Counted from the first letter of the stretch, positions 1 to 13,033 are shown. The stretch is 64,000 nt of DNA from Anoplolepis gracilipes (GCF_047496725.1 NC_132986.1:8392031-8456030); one strand, 5' to 3'. The notes: generated by a model not told the origin, from the letters alone. A program made the numbers and translations.

Positions 1-190
1 TAGTGAGAAACGTTTACTTCTGAAAAATACACAAGATTTTTTAATATTTTTATTTTAATATTTAATATTTAATACTTTTCTGTTTACATGGAGAAAAGCA
101 AATTAAAAAAATTGATAGCGAGATAATAAAATAATAAGATACGAAATTAAAGAATATTATATGAAGGTAATGTTTAAGAATCAGATTACA

Positions 191-219
191 ATCACACACA
201 CACACACACACACACACAA
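191..219. repeat. (CA)n microsatellite
   Basis: About 14 uninterrupted CA dinucleotides are seen in AT-rich DNA. Confidence 0.95.
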
Positions 220-599
220 TTGGCAATACATCAAACATATTTCATGAATTCGTGCCAAAAGAGAAGACAAGTAGGAGAGATTCAATCTCCTGACACTGAT
301 ATTGAAATTCAATCCACACCAAAATTCTTGCTAAAACAGTTTAATATAAATTCTATCGTATCGTGTTTGAGATTAATTTAAAATTTTGATTGTAATATTA
401 AAATTTAAAGAAAATGTAATTTTCTTCATTTTCTTCATCTTTTAAAAATAATTTAAAATATATGATATATGCAATACATAAATACATACATACATATCGC
501 AGCAGGACAATTTTTGACCATACCTTTCTCTTAGATTTTAATTAACAGATACCCCACTGAAAATATACGAAATTTTCACAGACTGACCTACTGATAGGG

Positions 600-900
600 A
601 GATGGTAGAGATGCGGCTGGCCATGATGCAGCACCGGGAAAAATTTCCAAGAGTAGTGTCCGGTACTACGACACAGGCGCAATCTCCTCCGGTCGCACGA
701 CGAAGAAGCCTAATCTGCGACTGCCGATTGTGGGTGGTACGGAAATGTCGTGACCTCCCTTGGACGATGTTCGTCGATGACGATGGATCATATCGACCGG
801 AATCGTCGTTGCGACGCTTTAAATATTATGTCATGCGCGAGTGTCAACACGAATCCGAAAATACTTCCCCACTTTTTCGCGCTGATCGCAGTCATTAATT
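600..900. other. GC-rich island, unassigned
   Basis: This roughly 300-bp patch is clearly richer in G+C and CpG than the DNA on both sides. It is open for about 98 codons on the plus strand (602-898) and for about 100 codons on the minus strand. Neither product resembles a family I recognise. It could be an exon of a gene extending beyond the left edge, a regulatory element, or the remnant of a coding transposon. I do not call a gene. Confidence 0.3.
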
Positions 901-1468
901 GGAAGAGGGTCGAGAGCTCATTATTCCAAGCAAATACACCTGTGTGTTAAAATAACATAATTATTAGTCAGAATCATAAATGCTCGTAATAAAGTACAAT
1001 TAAATCTCTTTATTTTTCGTCATTCGAATACACGTTAAATTTATAAGAAAGTAATTTAATATATTTTTCTTATTATTTATGTAATATGCTATGCTACTAT
1101 TACTTAAATTGTGACATCAACCACAACACAAAATAAAGCAAAGTAATGCAGATACTTGTAATTTTATTATTTTAAAAATATTTTTTTATTTTAATAATAC
1201 TCAATAAAATTAATATTTATTGAGAATTATAAGAAAAAATTCTTCAAACTTTTCTTTATATATATATATAATATAATATATAACTTCTGAACAATTTTTC
1301 TATTTAGAAAATATTTCTTCTAACATTACATTAAATTATTATTCTTTGATTGAAAATGAAAAATAGTGTTTATATACCATTTTATAAACCAGAAAGAAAA
1401 AAATAAAAATTTTATGAGCAGGTTCTGTGATTTCTTATAACTTGATGACGTTCAACTTCGAATCAACC

Positions 1469-1582
1469 CTATAAGTGCATAATATTATATAATATTTAAG
1501 ATATATTCAAGATATATTTTTAGAAGATATAATATTCTAAGAATATATACCTTAAATATTATATAATATTATGCGCTTATAG
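1469..1582. repeat. 114-bp foldback with 32-bp near-perfect arms
   Basis: Positions 1469-1500 and 1551-1582 are reverse complements at 31 of 32 positions; the outer end reads CTATAAG on one side and CTTATAG on the other. The 50-nt middle is itself partly palindromic. This could be a very short MITE or a hairpin RNA source. No flanking duplication was confirmed. Confidence 0.75.
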
Positions 1583-2216
1583 AGAATGTATTAACATTTC
1601 CTCAAATTTCATCGCATTTTTGTTTACGCATCATTAATTCTCAATTGACTCAAACTCAATGAAATGCAAAAAGACATCTACATTTGTTCACGTGGGTCCC
1701 CATTTGTGACGGAAATCACATGTTGCAGAAGACAACTAAGATGATGAAAATGAAACTGAAGAGACGTATGCAAAAACGAGAAAACAGCAGTTCCTTTGAG
1801 CAGATAGATTTGTTTAATTAATTCATTATTACAATTTGTCTTTGTGTCAAAAATACATCAGGCGAAGAAGTTAATCGGCGCATGATCGGTTGAATAATAT
1901 TTGCTTTAATTACAGACGAATTAAATTGCTCCCCGGCAGCAAACATTTTATAAATAATCACATTCACGCTCTTACTTATGACGTGATCGATTTCTTTCTC
2001 CTTCTTTCCACATGTGTTTTTATCTCATTATAAGCTTTGACAAAAGAATCCATTAACGGACTCCATTACTATTATTATTCACTAAGTTGCTAGAATGTTC
2101 TATATGATGTCAAATGTAATTATTTACAAAATGTTTTTTCCTTACATTTCAAAAGTCTAGACATTTTTACAAGTTAAAACGAAAGAAATTTTAAATATAA
2201 CATATATCAATTAAAT

Positions 2217-2765
2217 TACAACCATGGTCAAAAGTATTAAGCATCCTTAAATTTTCTGTATTTCTTATTTTGTTAATAATATATAAATACTAAAAAGATT
2301 AAAAAATTTTAAAGAACTATCGATAGCACTTTAAAACTGAAATTTCAAGCTTTAAAATGTTTCTTAATTTTTCGTCTGCAATAATTTTTCAAGTAACAAC
2401 ATGTCTGAAAAACACAGATTTAGTTTCAAAATTATGTACCTCGGTCAAAAAAAATTATAGGAAAGTGTAAAAAAGCATTTTATAGGCAAAATGTTTATGG
2501 AACTTGACTTAAATTTTTCGAGAGAAATTTTGTTTACCGAGCTGCAGAGTATCAAAAATACAATAAAATTTTAAGAAACAAAACAATGTTCTTTTTTAAA
2601 GCACAGAACAGGGAAAATACAAAAATTTTTTTAATTACCGATAGCAACTTTAATGCGTTATCAGTACATTAAAATTTTTTAATCTTTTTTTGTATTTATA
2701 TACTATTAACAAAATAAGAAATACGGAAAATTTAAGGGTGCTTAATACTTTTGACCAAGGCTGTA
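2217..2765. mobile_element. Tc1/mariner-type MITE (non-autonomous)
   Basis: The ends are long inverted repeats of about 70 bp, covering roughly 2217-2290 and 2695-2765, with only a few mismatches. Both contain GGTCAAAAGTATTAAGCA and then an A/T-rich block. The element is bounded by TA on each side, as expected for Tc1/mariner TA target duplication. The 400-bp interior has no transposase reading frame. The terminus resembles Tc1-like transposon ends, which is family knowledge; no autonomous partner is present in the window. Confidence 0.8.
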
Positions 2766-3241
2766 TATGTTCTTTTATATTGCTCGATGCCCCAAAATAC
2801 CAAGAAATGCAAAGTTGAAAAAAAACTCTTTTTAGATTCGATTAATTTTATTGCTCCATATCCGGTATCTATAATTATATATATCTTTATTTCTTCAACA
2901 TCCGGTATCTATAATTAAAAAATCCTATATTATGTCTAAATAGAATTGCTTGGATCTTCAATTACGAGTAACGTGTTATCTTTAAATGCATTGTAACTTC
3001 GTATTTACAGCAATGAGAAAGTGAGTATGCACACGCGATCGTACATATAAAGTGTCGATCAGACGTCGGCAATTATAAGAATGTTTGTCATGGGTGCGGT
3101 TCTTCTTTCATTAAGGAGACCAGAAACCCTTGAAGAGCTAAAAATTGACGTATGTATGTCCGTTGACCTGAGAATTAAGGCCGAATCGATACCTCCTTTT
3201 CTCTTTATCATTCATTTATTATCTATTATTTATTAACACAC

Positions 3242-3368
3242 TATACCCAGAGGGCACATGTCCCTAAAAGATGACTTAAACATGTCTGTGTATATGACTT
3301 AAAGACGTCTCATTGTTTTTTAGATATCTTTAAGATGTCTTTTAGCCTTTCTGTGCAGTATGGGTATA
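3242..3368. repeat. small foldback repeat
   Basis: The unit begins with TATACCCA and ends with TGGGTATA. The internal segments CTAAAAGATGACTTAAACATG and the reverse complement near 3310-3350 also pair loosely. It is probably a degenerate MITE. Confidence 0.4.
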
Positions 3369-3966
3369 TTCTATTGTCTATTATCACAATAACTGTCTAT
3401 TATGACAATAACTGTCCCTATACTACATATCTTACATAAATAATTCGTATGTACGATAAAAATTATAATTAAAATTATAAAGTTTATAAATATATAAAAA
3501 CAATGTAATATATATAAAAATACGTAGCAGCGATGCGAATAGTGTTCATCTAATAATTGTAAAGGCATCTTTATGACGTACACGTGCATGCATTTATCAA
3601 TGAAAATTACACGGACAGTATTAAGATATATATAAAGCTGAAAAAACTTCGTGTTTCGATCATTCGTATGTTCCTGATTCACAATAATGCGACGACGCGC
3701 CAAACAGTGATTTTATCGACAGTATCGGAAAATGAAATTGGCTAAGTAATTTTTGAAATGGATATAGATGACGCTAGAACATCACGAAACCTAAAGTCAC
3801 CAGATATATATCTAGTGACTTTAACGAAACCAGAGACAAGTTCTCCCTGCTCCCCGATGATATAATGACAGAACTCTAACCAACTCAAACGCCAAGTATA
3901 TTTGCACAGAATTGGAATTGTGATGAAAGTGGTGTGTTTGTAAAAGATTGTAAATAATTGAAAGAG

Positions 3967-4451
3967 ATGGCTACTGTAAAATTTGGAAAACATTTGAAAG
4001 AATTGAGAATCCTCCTTTGCCAAACGTCCAAATCTAGTCAAGGTGTTAGGTAAAGTTGTAACAAACGATAGAAGTGTGTTTATCTATTCATCTAAATTCA
4101 TTTCAATCTTGTCAACTTTTATGTGTATATTACAGGGACTTCATCGAGCAACAATATGTGCCGTTGAAGAAAAATAATCCAAGATTCCCCGTTTTAATTA
4201 GGGAATGCTCATCAATTGAACCAAAGCTGTATGCGCGTTATGGTACGTAAAGATGAATATAACTTTTTATGGACAACATCAGGTCATTTTACAAATTACA
4301 TTTTTTTCTCCTGAATACAAATACTTGTTCAAATGTCAATCTTTTTGTAAATGGTGTTGCAGAATATGGTGTAGAACGTTCTATGCCCCTGTCAAATCTG
4401 AAATCTGAAGAAGTACTCGGGAGGATTCAAGAGTTAGCGTCTCAAAAATAA
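3967..4451 (+). CDS. NDUFA2: NADH dehydrogenase 1 alpha subcomplex subunit 2 (complex I B8 subunit)
   Basis: Accessory subunit of mitochondrial complex I, with a thioredoxin-like fold of the L51/S25/CI-B8 family. Exons: 3967-4049, 4136-4242, 4363-4451; joined they give 92 aa, against 99 aa in human. The product carries the family landmarks: a basic N-terminus followed by ELRILLCQTSKSSQGVRDFI (residues about 12-31), then LKKNNPRFPVLIREC and PKLYARYEYG. All three introns-exon junctions are GT-AG and keep frame. The start is the first ATG in the open frame of exon 1 and gives an N-terminus like that of the family. It is transcribed toward PUDP (convergent, 676 bp apart). Confidence 0.95.
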
Positions 4452-5127
4452 ATATTTTATAAATATGTATTATATGTATAGTGTGTTGTAATAGTTGTAT
4501 CACAATTTTAAATGAAAATAGATTAAAATTATTCACAGAAATAAATTATATCTTGTAGATGTACATGTATTTGCTGGAAGTATATATATATAATTTTTAT
4601 AACTAAAAAGAATTTTCTATAGTAAAATATTTATTTTTTAAATTTTTTGTATGTATATATCAAGCAGTTCATTTTTTGTCATGTACTATATTCTTTATAC
4701 GTTTAGCTTAACAAATATAATCTCAAAAAAATAATACAAAAAAAAATATTGAAACCTTCCTAACTTAATATAACTTAACTTTACACTATAATAAATATAA
4801 AATAGCACAAATCTCTATATTATATAAATATAATATATATAATTAAGTATATTGTATAGTAAGGTTTTTAATCATATTATATAAACTTCAGGCAGTGTAA
4901 TAATTCCTTTATGCAAGTATGAAAATATACATTTTCATAATATAATACTTGCGTCACTTTTTAAAAAATAAGATCTATGTATATCAGTCAGATTTCACAT
5001 CTGCATTAAAGAAAACCTGCCTGCAGGCTTTTATTTTTTTGTTGATAATTGTGTTATACTCTGCCTTTAGTTACGTGAAGTTAAATCTAATTCGTTTTCT
5101 ATGTTCTTTTTGATAAGCCAAATAATT
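4452..5127. other. convergent 3' spacer between NDUFA2 and PUDP
   Basis: AT-rich sequence with several AATAAA-like signals just after the NDUFA2 stop (the first overlaps it). No gene or structured repeat was seen. Confidence 0.6.
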
Positions 5128-6195
5128 TTATGCTACAAACGGTGGTAATCCAAAGTCCTCTGGCTTGAAATCTTCCAAACTTTTTAAGATTAATGTAGCA
5201 TCTTTAATGAGATGTTTAGGAAGCTGAGGATCCGGCACCATCACTACCTGCATTTTAGCAGCAAGAGCAGCCTGTACTCCATTTGGTGAATCTTCAAAGA
5301 CTAGGCACTACATTATGGATAAATAAATAAGTTAATTTCAAAAATATTTGAAATATTTAAGTCTACAAACCTTTGAAGGATCAGGATTATCAGGAAAACG
5401 TTTTGCAGCGATCAAAAATATATCTGGACTTGGTTTCCCACGGGAAACTTCTACATCAGAACCACCATATACTTTATGATCAAATAAATTGAATATGTGT
5501 TTCCACTTTCGAGTTTTCAAGTCGCTACTCTCTTGGCTTGAACTTGTAGCTAATGCGATAGGTATATTATGTTTTTTAAGATGCACCAGCAGCCTTTCCA
5601 CACCTACATACAATTTCTATATTGAAATCAGCTAAAATGTAACACTAAATTATTTTCATTTTGCTTTAACTCACCCAACATAAGATTACATTCAGGAAAT
5701 ATTTCTTGATATATAGGAGCTAGTTTGTCCTCAAACATTTGTGCTGTAATTGGTAGTTGTAACATATTTATTATAGTATGCAGACCTTCAGAGCCTTTAA
5801 AACCCATAATTTTTGCCTTGTGTTCCCAAGTATATGTTTTCCCATATTCTTGAATAACACGATTATATGCAATCGTGTACAAGGATTCTGTATCTGTACA
5901 ATATAAGGAAATATATATCAATTATACTCTCTTTATCTAATTTTTTAAAAATAAAATATTCCTGATTTTTATAACAAATTAATACTAAAAGAGAAGTTGA
6001 GAAATTAATATTCAATATTGATATTATATGTTACAGATGCAATAAAATTTTTATCGATATCAAAATCTTTTATATAAAATCTAATGTTATCACAAAAAAA
6101 ACAAATATTATCTTTTCAAGAATTTGGAAAGTGTCATTACCTAGTAATAGACCGTCCATATCAAAAATGCAGTGAGTGACATTTTTGAAACCCAT
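5128..6195 (-). CDS. PUDP: pseudouridine-5'-phosphatase (HAD family, HDHD1/GS1-like)
   Basis: Predicted to remove phosphate from pseudouridine 5'-monophosphate during RNA breakdown (family knowledge). Exons on the minus strand: 6195-6141, 5893-5675, 5603-5371, 5307-5128, giving 228 aa, the same length as human PUDP. HAD motif I is seen near the N-terminus as FDMDGLLLDTE with nucleophile Asp12 and Asp14. Motif II is ALATSSS, and motif III/IV is the GKPSPDIFL Lys followed by CLVFEDSPNGVQAA. The cap domain lies between motifs I and II. Exon 4 starts in the middle of the motif IV region. Other HAD phosphatases of the same subfamily cannot be excluded by sequence alone, but the length and motif spacing fit PUDP best. 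Confidence 0.92.
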
Positions 6196-7269
6196 TTTAC
6201 AATCGCGCGCGATTAATTTCTTCTTAGGTTATCCAAAGTACTTTGTCGAAGTTTTCGTAGGAATCTGTGTATTTAAAAAAATACCCTGTATTTTCTTATT
6301 AGAAAAAAGATTATTATAAAAACGTTAAGAAAGATATGTTGAAATATGTGCGCACGACTAACGTCACGTTTCTCTTCCGTGATAAGGACTTGTACTAACA
6401 CTTGTGTAACCTTATTTCAATAGATGTAGAATTGGTATTGAGCGATACTAGACTAGATGTCTCCCTCTTTGATTGTTATATCTCTCTTCAACCTTCTTTC
6501 AACCTAATCATTTAAGGAAACAATTATATAAACTATAAACTGTGTAGATAATATATATATATATGGATTATTTACAATTTATAATGAAAAGATATCATGA
6601 AAAAATTATCAGCATTGTTACAAAAATGCAATTATATAGCATATATAAATTAGAGCTACAATATATTTTTATTATAAAAGTTCTTGTGAAATGTATTTAA
6701 TAATAAATGTGTAGCTTAACAGATGTATGTGTATAAATATAAACACACATACATACACAAAAATTGTAATAATATTCTTAATACTAATCATGGTATACAA
6801 TATAAAATGTATGTGAATATTTTATCTAATTTTTATTTTTTTCTTTAATTTCTAATTTATTCTAATATTTTTTTATTTCTTTTAGTTTTTTATTCTTATA
6901 TACAAAAAACTGATACTTATAGTCACATAACAAAGTTTTATAACTTCACATTAATTCCATATCTTTGTGCAAATTTTTTTGTTTTTTAGATTCTTGTACA
7001 TCATTATAAATCAATGTAACAGTATTTATCAATGCAAAATATTTATATATTCGTTGCTTTAATTAAAAATAAAAGATTAATTTTATGAATTTAATGAATT
7101 AATTCAATTTATACTTAATCAATAAAGTTTCTTATTTCTCAGTTTGCAAATGTATCTTTATGTATATTTATATATTTTGCACTGTCTAATTTTAATATTA
7201 CATATTATTATCGTTTCATAATCAATCAACATAGTTGTCTTTATTTAAGCTTGGGGTTAAGAAATAATT
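6196..7269. other. intergenic, PUDP upstream and zinc-finger gene 3' side
   Basis: Contains the PUDP promoter side (6196-6500, slightly less AT-rich) and then AT-rich DNA with short TA tracts. No gene, RNA or clear repeat was seen. Confidence 0.6.
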
Positions 7270-10200
7270 TTATCTATTTTGAATTAAATCATTTTCTGTA
7301 ACATTTGAAATACTATAAAAATTATACGGCAAGTTCGTTGGCAAAAAGTTTTGCAGAGCGGCCGGAACTGCATTGAAATAAGTCGTATTTCGTTCTCTGA
7401 ATACCGTTTCTTGAACGCTACCATTGACGTCCGTGTGGAAAGTGGTCTGAATAGTAGTCGTTGGAATAGCTTGAATAACTATGGGTTGTGATGTAGAAGC
7501 ATAAGGAACTGCTTGTATTACCTATAAAAATATAACATTCTAATTTATTCTAATATTTTTTATTTTTTCTAGTTTTTATTCTAATGTGTAAAAGCTTGAT
7601 CTTTATTCACGTAAAGTTTTATGATTTATTTAATTCTATATTTTTGTGCAAATTTTTTTGTCTTTCAAATCTCATACATCATTATAACTCAATATATTTA
7701 TGAAATTCATTGTTTTATTCCATTCGTTTTGTTCCAAAATAAATTCAAATTTGTATATTTTAATTCAACTAGAATCTTAAATCCAATATTTTAACATATT
7801 ATTATTTTTCTCTTATTTTACTATTATTAATATATTAATACTAGAAAATAAATATTTTATACTTGCGCTGTCGTAGATTCTGCTTGAGGTACAGAGAGTG
7901 GATCTTCTTCCTCGATAGGATGCGTTTGTTCTGCCGTCTGTTGTAATTGCTGATTGTTGGTGTTTAGATGTTTAGTATGAGAAGTATTGATTCCATGTCG
8001 ACGCTTCATATGTTTATTATAATTTGGCCAATTTGTAAAGTGGTGCTGACATTCTAAACAGCTGTACGGACGTTCTCCCGTGTGCTGTCGCCTATGTGTC
8101 TGCAATTATAAAATAATTGGATTAAATTGGTATTTTAAGAACGTCATATGTGATTAAAGTCTGATAGACTTACAGTTAATATTCCTTTGAAACGGAAGCG
8201 TTTTCCGCAAAATTCACAAGTAAACGGCATCGCGCCGGTATGTATTCTGTGATGTTCCCTTAAGGTTCCTTTCTCTCTAAAGGTTCTTCCGCACACGTCA
8301 CATTGATGCGGCTTAGCACCTGTATGTACTGTCTCGTGCTTCTTCAATTGCAAGGGTGTTTTAAATCTGTGTAACACCATTTGATTCTTTTTAAATCATA
8401 TATGTAATAATATACATGAATGAGATAATATATGGTATGTTTATGATATTCTGACTTACGCTTTTGGACACTGAGAGCAGCTATATGGCTTATCTACTGA
8501 ATGAGTTAAAAAATGGGCTTCTAAATTTCCTTTCTGTATAAAACTTTTGCCACATTGATCGCATGTAAAGTTTCTGACACCAGAATGAATACGTTTGTGC
8601 GTTACAAGATTTGGTTTTGTAGAAAACCTAAAAATAAATTTTATGATTTAAATATATAGATATACATTGAAATATAATCATTCTGAAAAAAATATGTCTA
8701 ACTATATTAACCTCTTATCACATTGATCGCACGGATATCTGTTTTTTACAGTATCAGGTAAATGGCATCGGTTATGGATATATAAAGCACTTTGCTGTCT
8801 GAAAGCTTTACCACAAGTTTGGCATACAAATGGCCGTTCTTCGCTGTGGATCGTCTTATGAGAGTCTAATACTTTTTTATGTACAAACGACTTTCCACAG
8901 TCTTCACAGCTAAAAGTAAATTGAGCATGCAAATATTAACACGTTCATATATTTAAAATTTTACATGAATGTACACAGCAAATGATTTATACCTAAACTT
9001 TGCCTTATTCTTGTGCCTTTTAACATGAGTAAGAAACCCATAGTACTTATCATAGACTTTACAACACTGCACACACATATACTTGGCTTTTTGATTATGT
9101 ACTGTTTCATGATGTTCCTCCAATGCCTCTAGACTTGGTAATTTGTCATTGCAATCTGTACACAGCCAAGGATACCTCTCTAAACCTTCCGTCTTTTTCC
9201 TTCCATGCTTAGTTGTTTCTATCGTCCGTGTTTCTCTCATTTCTAAATTAGATTCTGTCTCTAAATTAAAAACATGTATTGCATTAGACTTATAACAGAT
9301 TTATTGGTATTAATTATGATATCTAATTATAACAATTTTAAAGAAACAAGCAAACAAAAAAACAAAGCAAGTAAAGTACATATATATTATTTAATAATTA
9401 TTTTATAAAGTAAAAGTACATATATATTATTTTTTTATATATTTTAATATAGCTTACCAGATATATAATTATCTACAATCTTCAAACTATTTTTCACAGC
9501 TGTATCATTCTGTTCCTTGTCTATTTGGGAAGACACATGGAGCTCAGACTCTTCTTCCATCCTTTGTATCTGGTTTTTCTTCTTTAATTTTTTCTTAGTC
9601 TGTTTAGGAGAACTTTTCTTTATCTGTATCTTAGTCTTCTTCTGTTTTGTGTTACCTTCTGTTTCCTGAGTTTCAGAATTTTCACTTTTATCACATCCTT
9701 CAATAAAGTTGTAAGTATTCAAGACATTGACTGTCTCATTAATGTAATTGTCAGCCAATTGGCGCTCAGCTATCTCTTCCCTATTGTTAACATCATCTTT
9801 TGGATATTCTACAGTTTCCTCCACGTAGTCTATATTTGGTTCTATTGGTTGTGATTCAAGCTTTAAATTTGTCAGTAATTGTTTTAGCGATATTTGTGCT
9901 TGATTAGTCTTCTCAAAAAACTCATTGCATTGATTCAATAAATTACAGCAATCTATGCAAACTGTGAGTGGCAAGCTGTCTGTTATTAGAACCTGCATAA
10001 TTGTAATAATCATTATTAAAGATAAAAAATATATCATTTAGATACCAGAAATATCAAAATTTATATAATTCAATTCAGATATACATAAGCAGTTATTAAC
10101 TACAAATATATAAATTTAAAGTATATGCTATAAATTATTTTGTAGCATATAAAAATTATTTTATTTTATTGTTCTAGATTGATAATAAAATGATAAATTC

Positions 10201-10768
10201 AAATTAACTGTCTTTACTAGATTTATATTAACTTTTTAATAGAAATGTTTTCTAAAATTTGAAAAAACAATTTGTAAATTTTTGTTATTATTACATTAAT
10301 CTAGTAAAATGTAAAATATATATAAATGTATATGTGTTGCTTTAAATTTACATTATTTTTGAAAAAAACAAACTATATAATGTATGTATAGGATTATATA
10401 TACATCAGAACCAATACACAACATCTATATTTATACACGGACTGCATTTTGAAATTTACTGTCAGTATTGGCAATCCATAATATATGTAACGTGAATAGA
10501 TATAACGTTATAGGTTTCCAGACAATGAATTTTAGAATTCCATAAAAAAAAATTGTAAAATAAAATATTTCTGTTTTTCTAGATTAGATAAATTTGACGA
10601 GAGTAATAAAGAACACTCGATTATATAGCACAATTTTACCTGTATCTGCAAACACTTTGCAATCTTGGCCTCGATCGCGAGCTTCTGTCCCTCGGCTTCG
10701 TAGATCCCGATGAGAGTCTTCTTGGTCTCGGCACACAGCCGGCAAAGTTCCGGCTCCGTCATCCTCAT
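7270..10768 (-). CDS. ZAD-domain C2H2 zinc-finger protein
   Basis: Probable nuclear sequence-specific DNA-binding protein; target unknown. Eight exons on the minus strand: 10768-10640, 9992-9458, 9260-8993, 8909-8712, 8627-8460, 8366-8174, 8099-7863, 7521-7270; product 659 aa. The N-terminal ZAD has the four zinc cysteines as CRLC (C9, C12) and CIDC (C55, C58); ZADs dimerise these insect regulators. A charged, lysine-rich linker of about 140 aa follows. Then come ten C2H2 fingers from YPWLCTDC to YSCLECQHHF, several with the TGxKP/TGERP type linker. The C-terminus is a Gln/Thr-rich tail ending IQNR. The ZAD family is greatly expanded in insects, so no one-to-one symbol is given. Exon 5 encodes a phase-2/phase-2 unit of two fingers. 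Confidence 0.9.
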
Positions 10769-12858
10769 TCAATGCACATAGGAGATTTTCGTACGCGTAA
10801 GATCATCGTACGGCGTCACTGCGCGAAGATGCATCGTCTTCACGTCTTTAAGACAGTTTACGGGCTGCCGCGTGAAGCAGCTGATTGTCCCAGGTTTGCT
10901 CTCGAATCCTTAACCCGTACTTCGTGTTAGAGATGTTCGAGGAAGAAAAGGCAAACACAAGTCGTGTGCGTATCGCGTCCCTATGAGACCTTAATCCATT
11001 CATAGTACAAATAGCTAGACAAAATGCCGTGTATATCCCGGCTGTATTATCATATCGTACCGCTAGTAAACAAACGATCGCCACGGACAACACCGATTCT
11101 GATCACAGCGGACATGTTGTTCTCGCTACTCGCTACTCGCCGTGAAAAATCATAATTATATGAGCGCTGCAACGAAAGGCGACTTGTTGCTGCGACGAAC
11201 GGCGATCGATCACGACCGAGTCGATCGGCGATTACTTCTTTTTTCGTCTTTGAGCACAGCGAGCAAAAAACCGCATGTATTTCGATACGTTCCCACGAAA
11301 ACGTGTATATTTGTCAAAGCGTTTGTTTGTGGAGTAAAAAAAAAACATCTGATTCGTGATACGCACAGCACATGCGCCATGCGACTTTATTCTTAAGGCT
11401 CGGTAATGTCGGCGGCTGCATTTATCGACGGTCGTCATTGAAGGTATTCGCCTTTATCGATAATAGCACAGAAATTCTCGCTGAAAAATTAAACATGGCT
11501 GTTTGAAATTATAGAAATTACAGACAATGTTAGCGAAATAAATTAACGCGCTATTTATTTCGTAAAACAAATACAAAATGTTAAATTATACTGACTAAAT
11601 TATAAGAAATTTGATAGAGTTCTTGATAACATGAAAATACTAATATTCACGTCCAAACGTAGATATAAATGGAAAATAAATTCACAGAAAATTTCTCTGC
11701 ACTTCTATCGTGTCATTTCAATTACAGTAAAGAAATGGAATATTAAAAAATGAAAATTAATTATTTTCTTATCTTTTTTAAAAAAATACACACCCCTTAT
11801 TCTTAATTTGTAAGATCAATCTTTAATCTCATCCAATTTCAAAAGAAATATTTTCATAATTTTTTAATTCATCGAATTTCTGCAGTGAGAAATAATAAAT
11901 TTAAAGAATTAAACATGTAATATGTTTCTATAATAAATTTTCAAAAACTAAAAGTCTAAAAATAAATATAGAACATTGCAAATCGATTAACTCACCTCTG
12001 TCTTAAATTTGGATTCATGTAAGAAAAACATTTAAAATTAAAGGCCGTTTAAAATTCCACGGGCGTATATTAGCGAAAGTTTGCGTTTTCTCAGAAATCT
12101 TCAATGTTAAACATAGTCAAAAACGGCTGTCTTGAACAAATATCCATGATTACGCTGAACATACCGCTAATTTCTTTCACATATTTATGTATTACAGAAT
12201 ATATTTTTTTCTGAGAACTCTTTTGACGCAGCGTTATTTCAATTTCCATGCTTTCGTGTATTCTCCTTTCACTCGCATCAACAGCGATTTTACTTTCCAC
12301 TTTTCATATATATATTCTATACAAAAATAGTAAATTTTAAAGAATTGAAGAAAAGAAAGCCTATAAATTATGTTTCATTAGAAAATTTTTGAATATTTTT
12401 CAGATACATTATATTCTCTAAAAATTGATTAGGCTTATGTGTGCATGACATTTTCAACACAATACGCCCTTTCCAAAATTTTCTAGAAAGTATTTGCGGT
12501 CTCCACAGAATATTGGACACGAGTTAATGAGCTCGACTAAAGCCAGTTTAATCAGCTACTCGTAAACGAGTGAAAATCGAAAGTAGCCATCCGAATAATT
12601 ATATTTGAAAGGAAAAGTCGTAGGGCATGTCATATTTTTCAGAGAAAAAGGCGCAATTTTTGTGGCTCGCTCTGAATCGACGTCTAAAAGGATGACCCTT
12701 GCACAAAAACAAAGAGAAGGAGGGATCGAGAGCGAGCCACACGAAATGCATGGCATCAAAGTCTTCGACGGGCAAATGACGAAGTCACGGAGACTTCGAC
12801 GCTCGAAAACGTGGCTTACTTGATGGTAAAAGTATTGACGCGATGTGTCCTCATTGTG
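10769..12858. promoter_or_regulatory. zinc-finger gene upstream region and spacer
   Basis: Positions 10769-11460 are GC/CpG-rich, as expected for a housekeeping promoter of the minus-strand zinc-finger gene. A TATCGATA element of the DREF type lies at about 11455-11463 (established insect housekeeping promoter motif). Short open frames here are not conserved-looking. From 11.5 to 12.4 kb the DNA is AT-rich; 12.45-12.85 kb is mixed and holds nothing I can name. Confidence 0.45.
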
Positions 12859-13033
12859 TATATATAGGGGTGCCTGTGCCAAGAAAACACTGTAGTTCTT
12901 CGTTGAGCGTCTGTAGGACAGCATCAGGCGGAAGGATCTGTCCTATTGAAGTTTCTTCTGTGAAGATCAGTGCGTTTAAACATTGAAACGCCTAATCTTG
13001 CTAATAGACTCGAGTTGCAGCTGACTGTGTCAG
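12859..13033 (+). promoter_or_regulatory. putative TATA promoter and 5' UTR exon of the lectin gene
   Basis: TATATATAGG lies at 12859-12868, about 30 bp upstream of a likely start near 12890. A CAG|GTAAAT splice donor follows at 13033/13034. Its acceptor next to the 13520 start was not identified, so the link to the lectin gene is inferred from spacing and strand. Confidence 0.4.

Larger units (their letters stand above)
1..2216. other. AT-rich intergenic leader
   Basis: No gene is supported here. The stretch holds a (CA)n microsatellite, a GC-rich patch near 600-900 and a short perfect-stem foldback at 1469-1582, each listed separately. The remainder is low-complexity A/T-rich sequence with stops in all frames. 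Confidence 0.6.

Noticed and set aside
191..219. Regular spaced repeats considered as a CRISPR array
   Set aside because: They are simple microsatellites in a eukaryotic genome, with no spacers.
10848..11396. Short open frames upstream of the zinc-finger gene
   Set aside because: They lie in a CpG-rich promoter on both strands with no recognisable domain.
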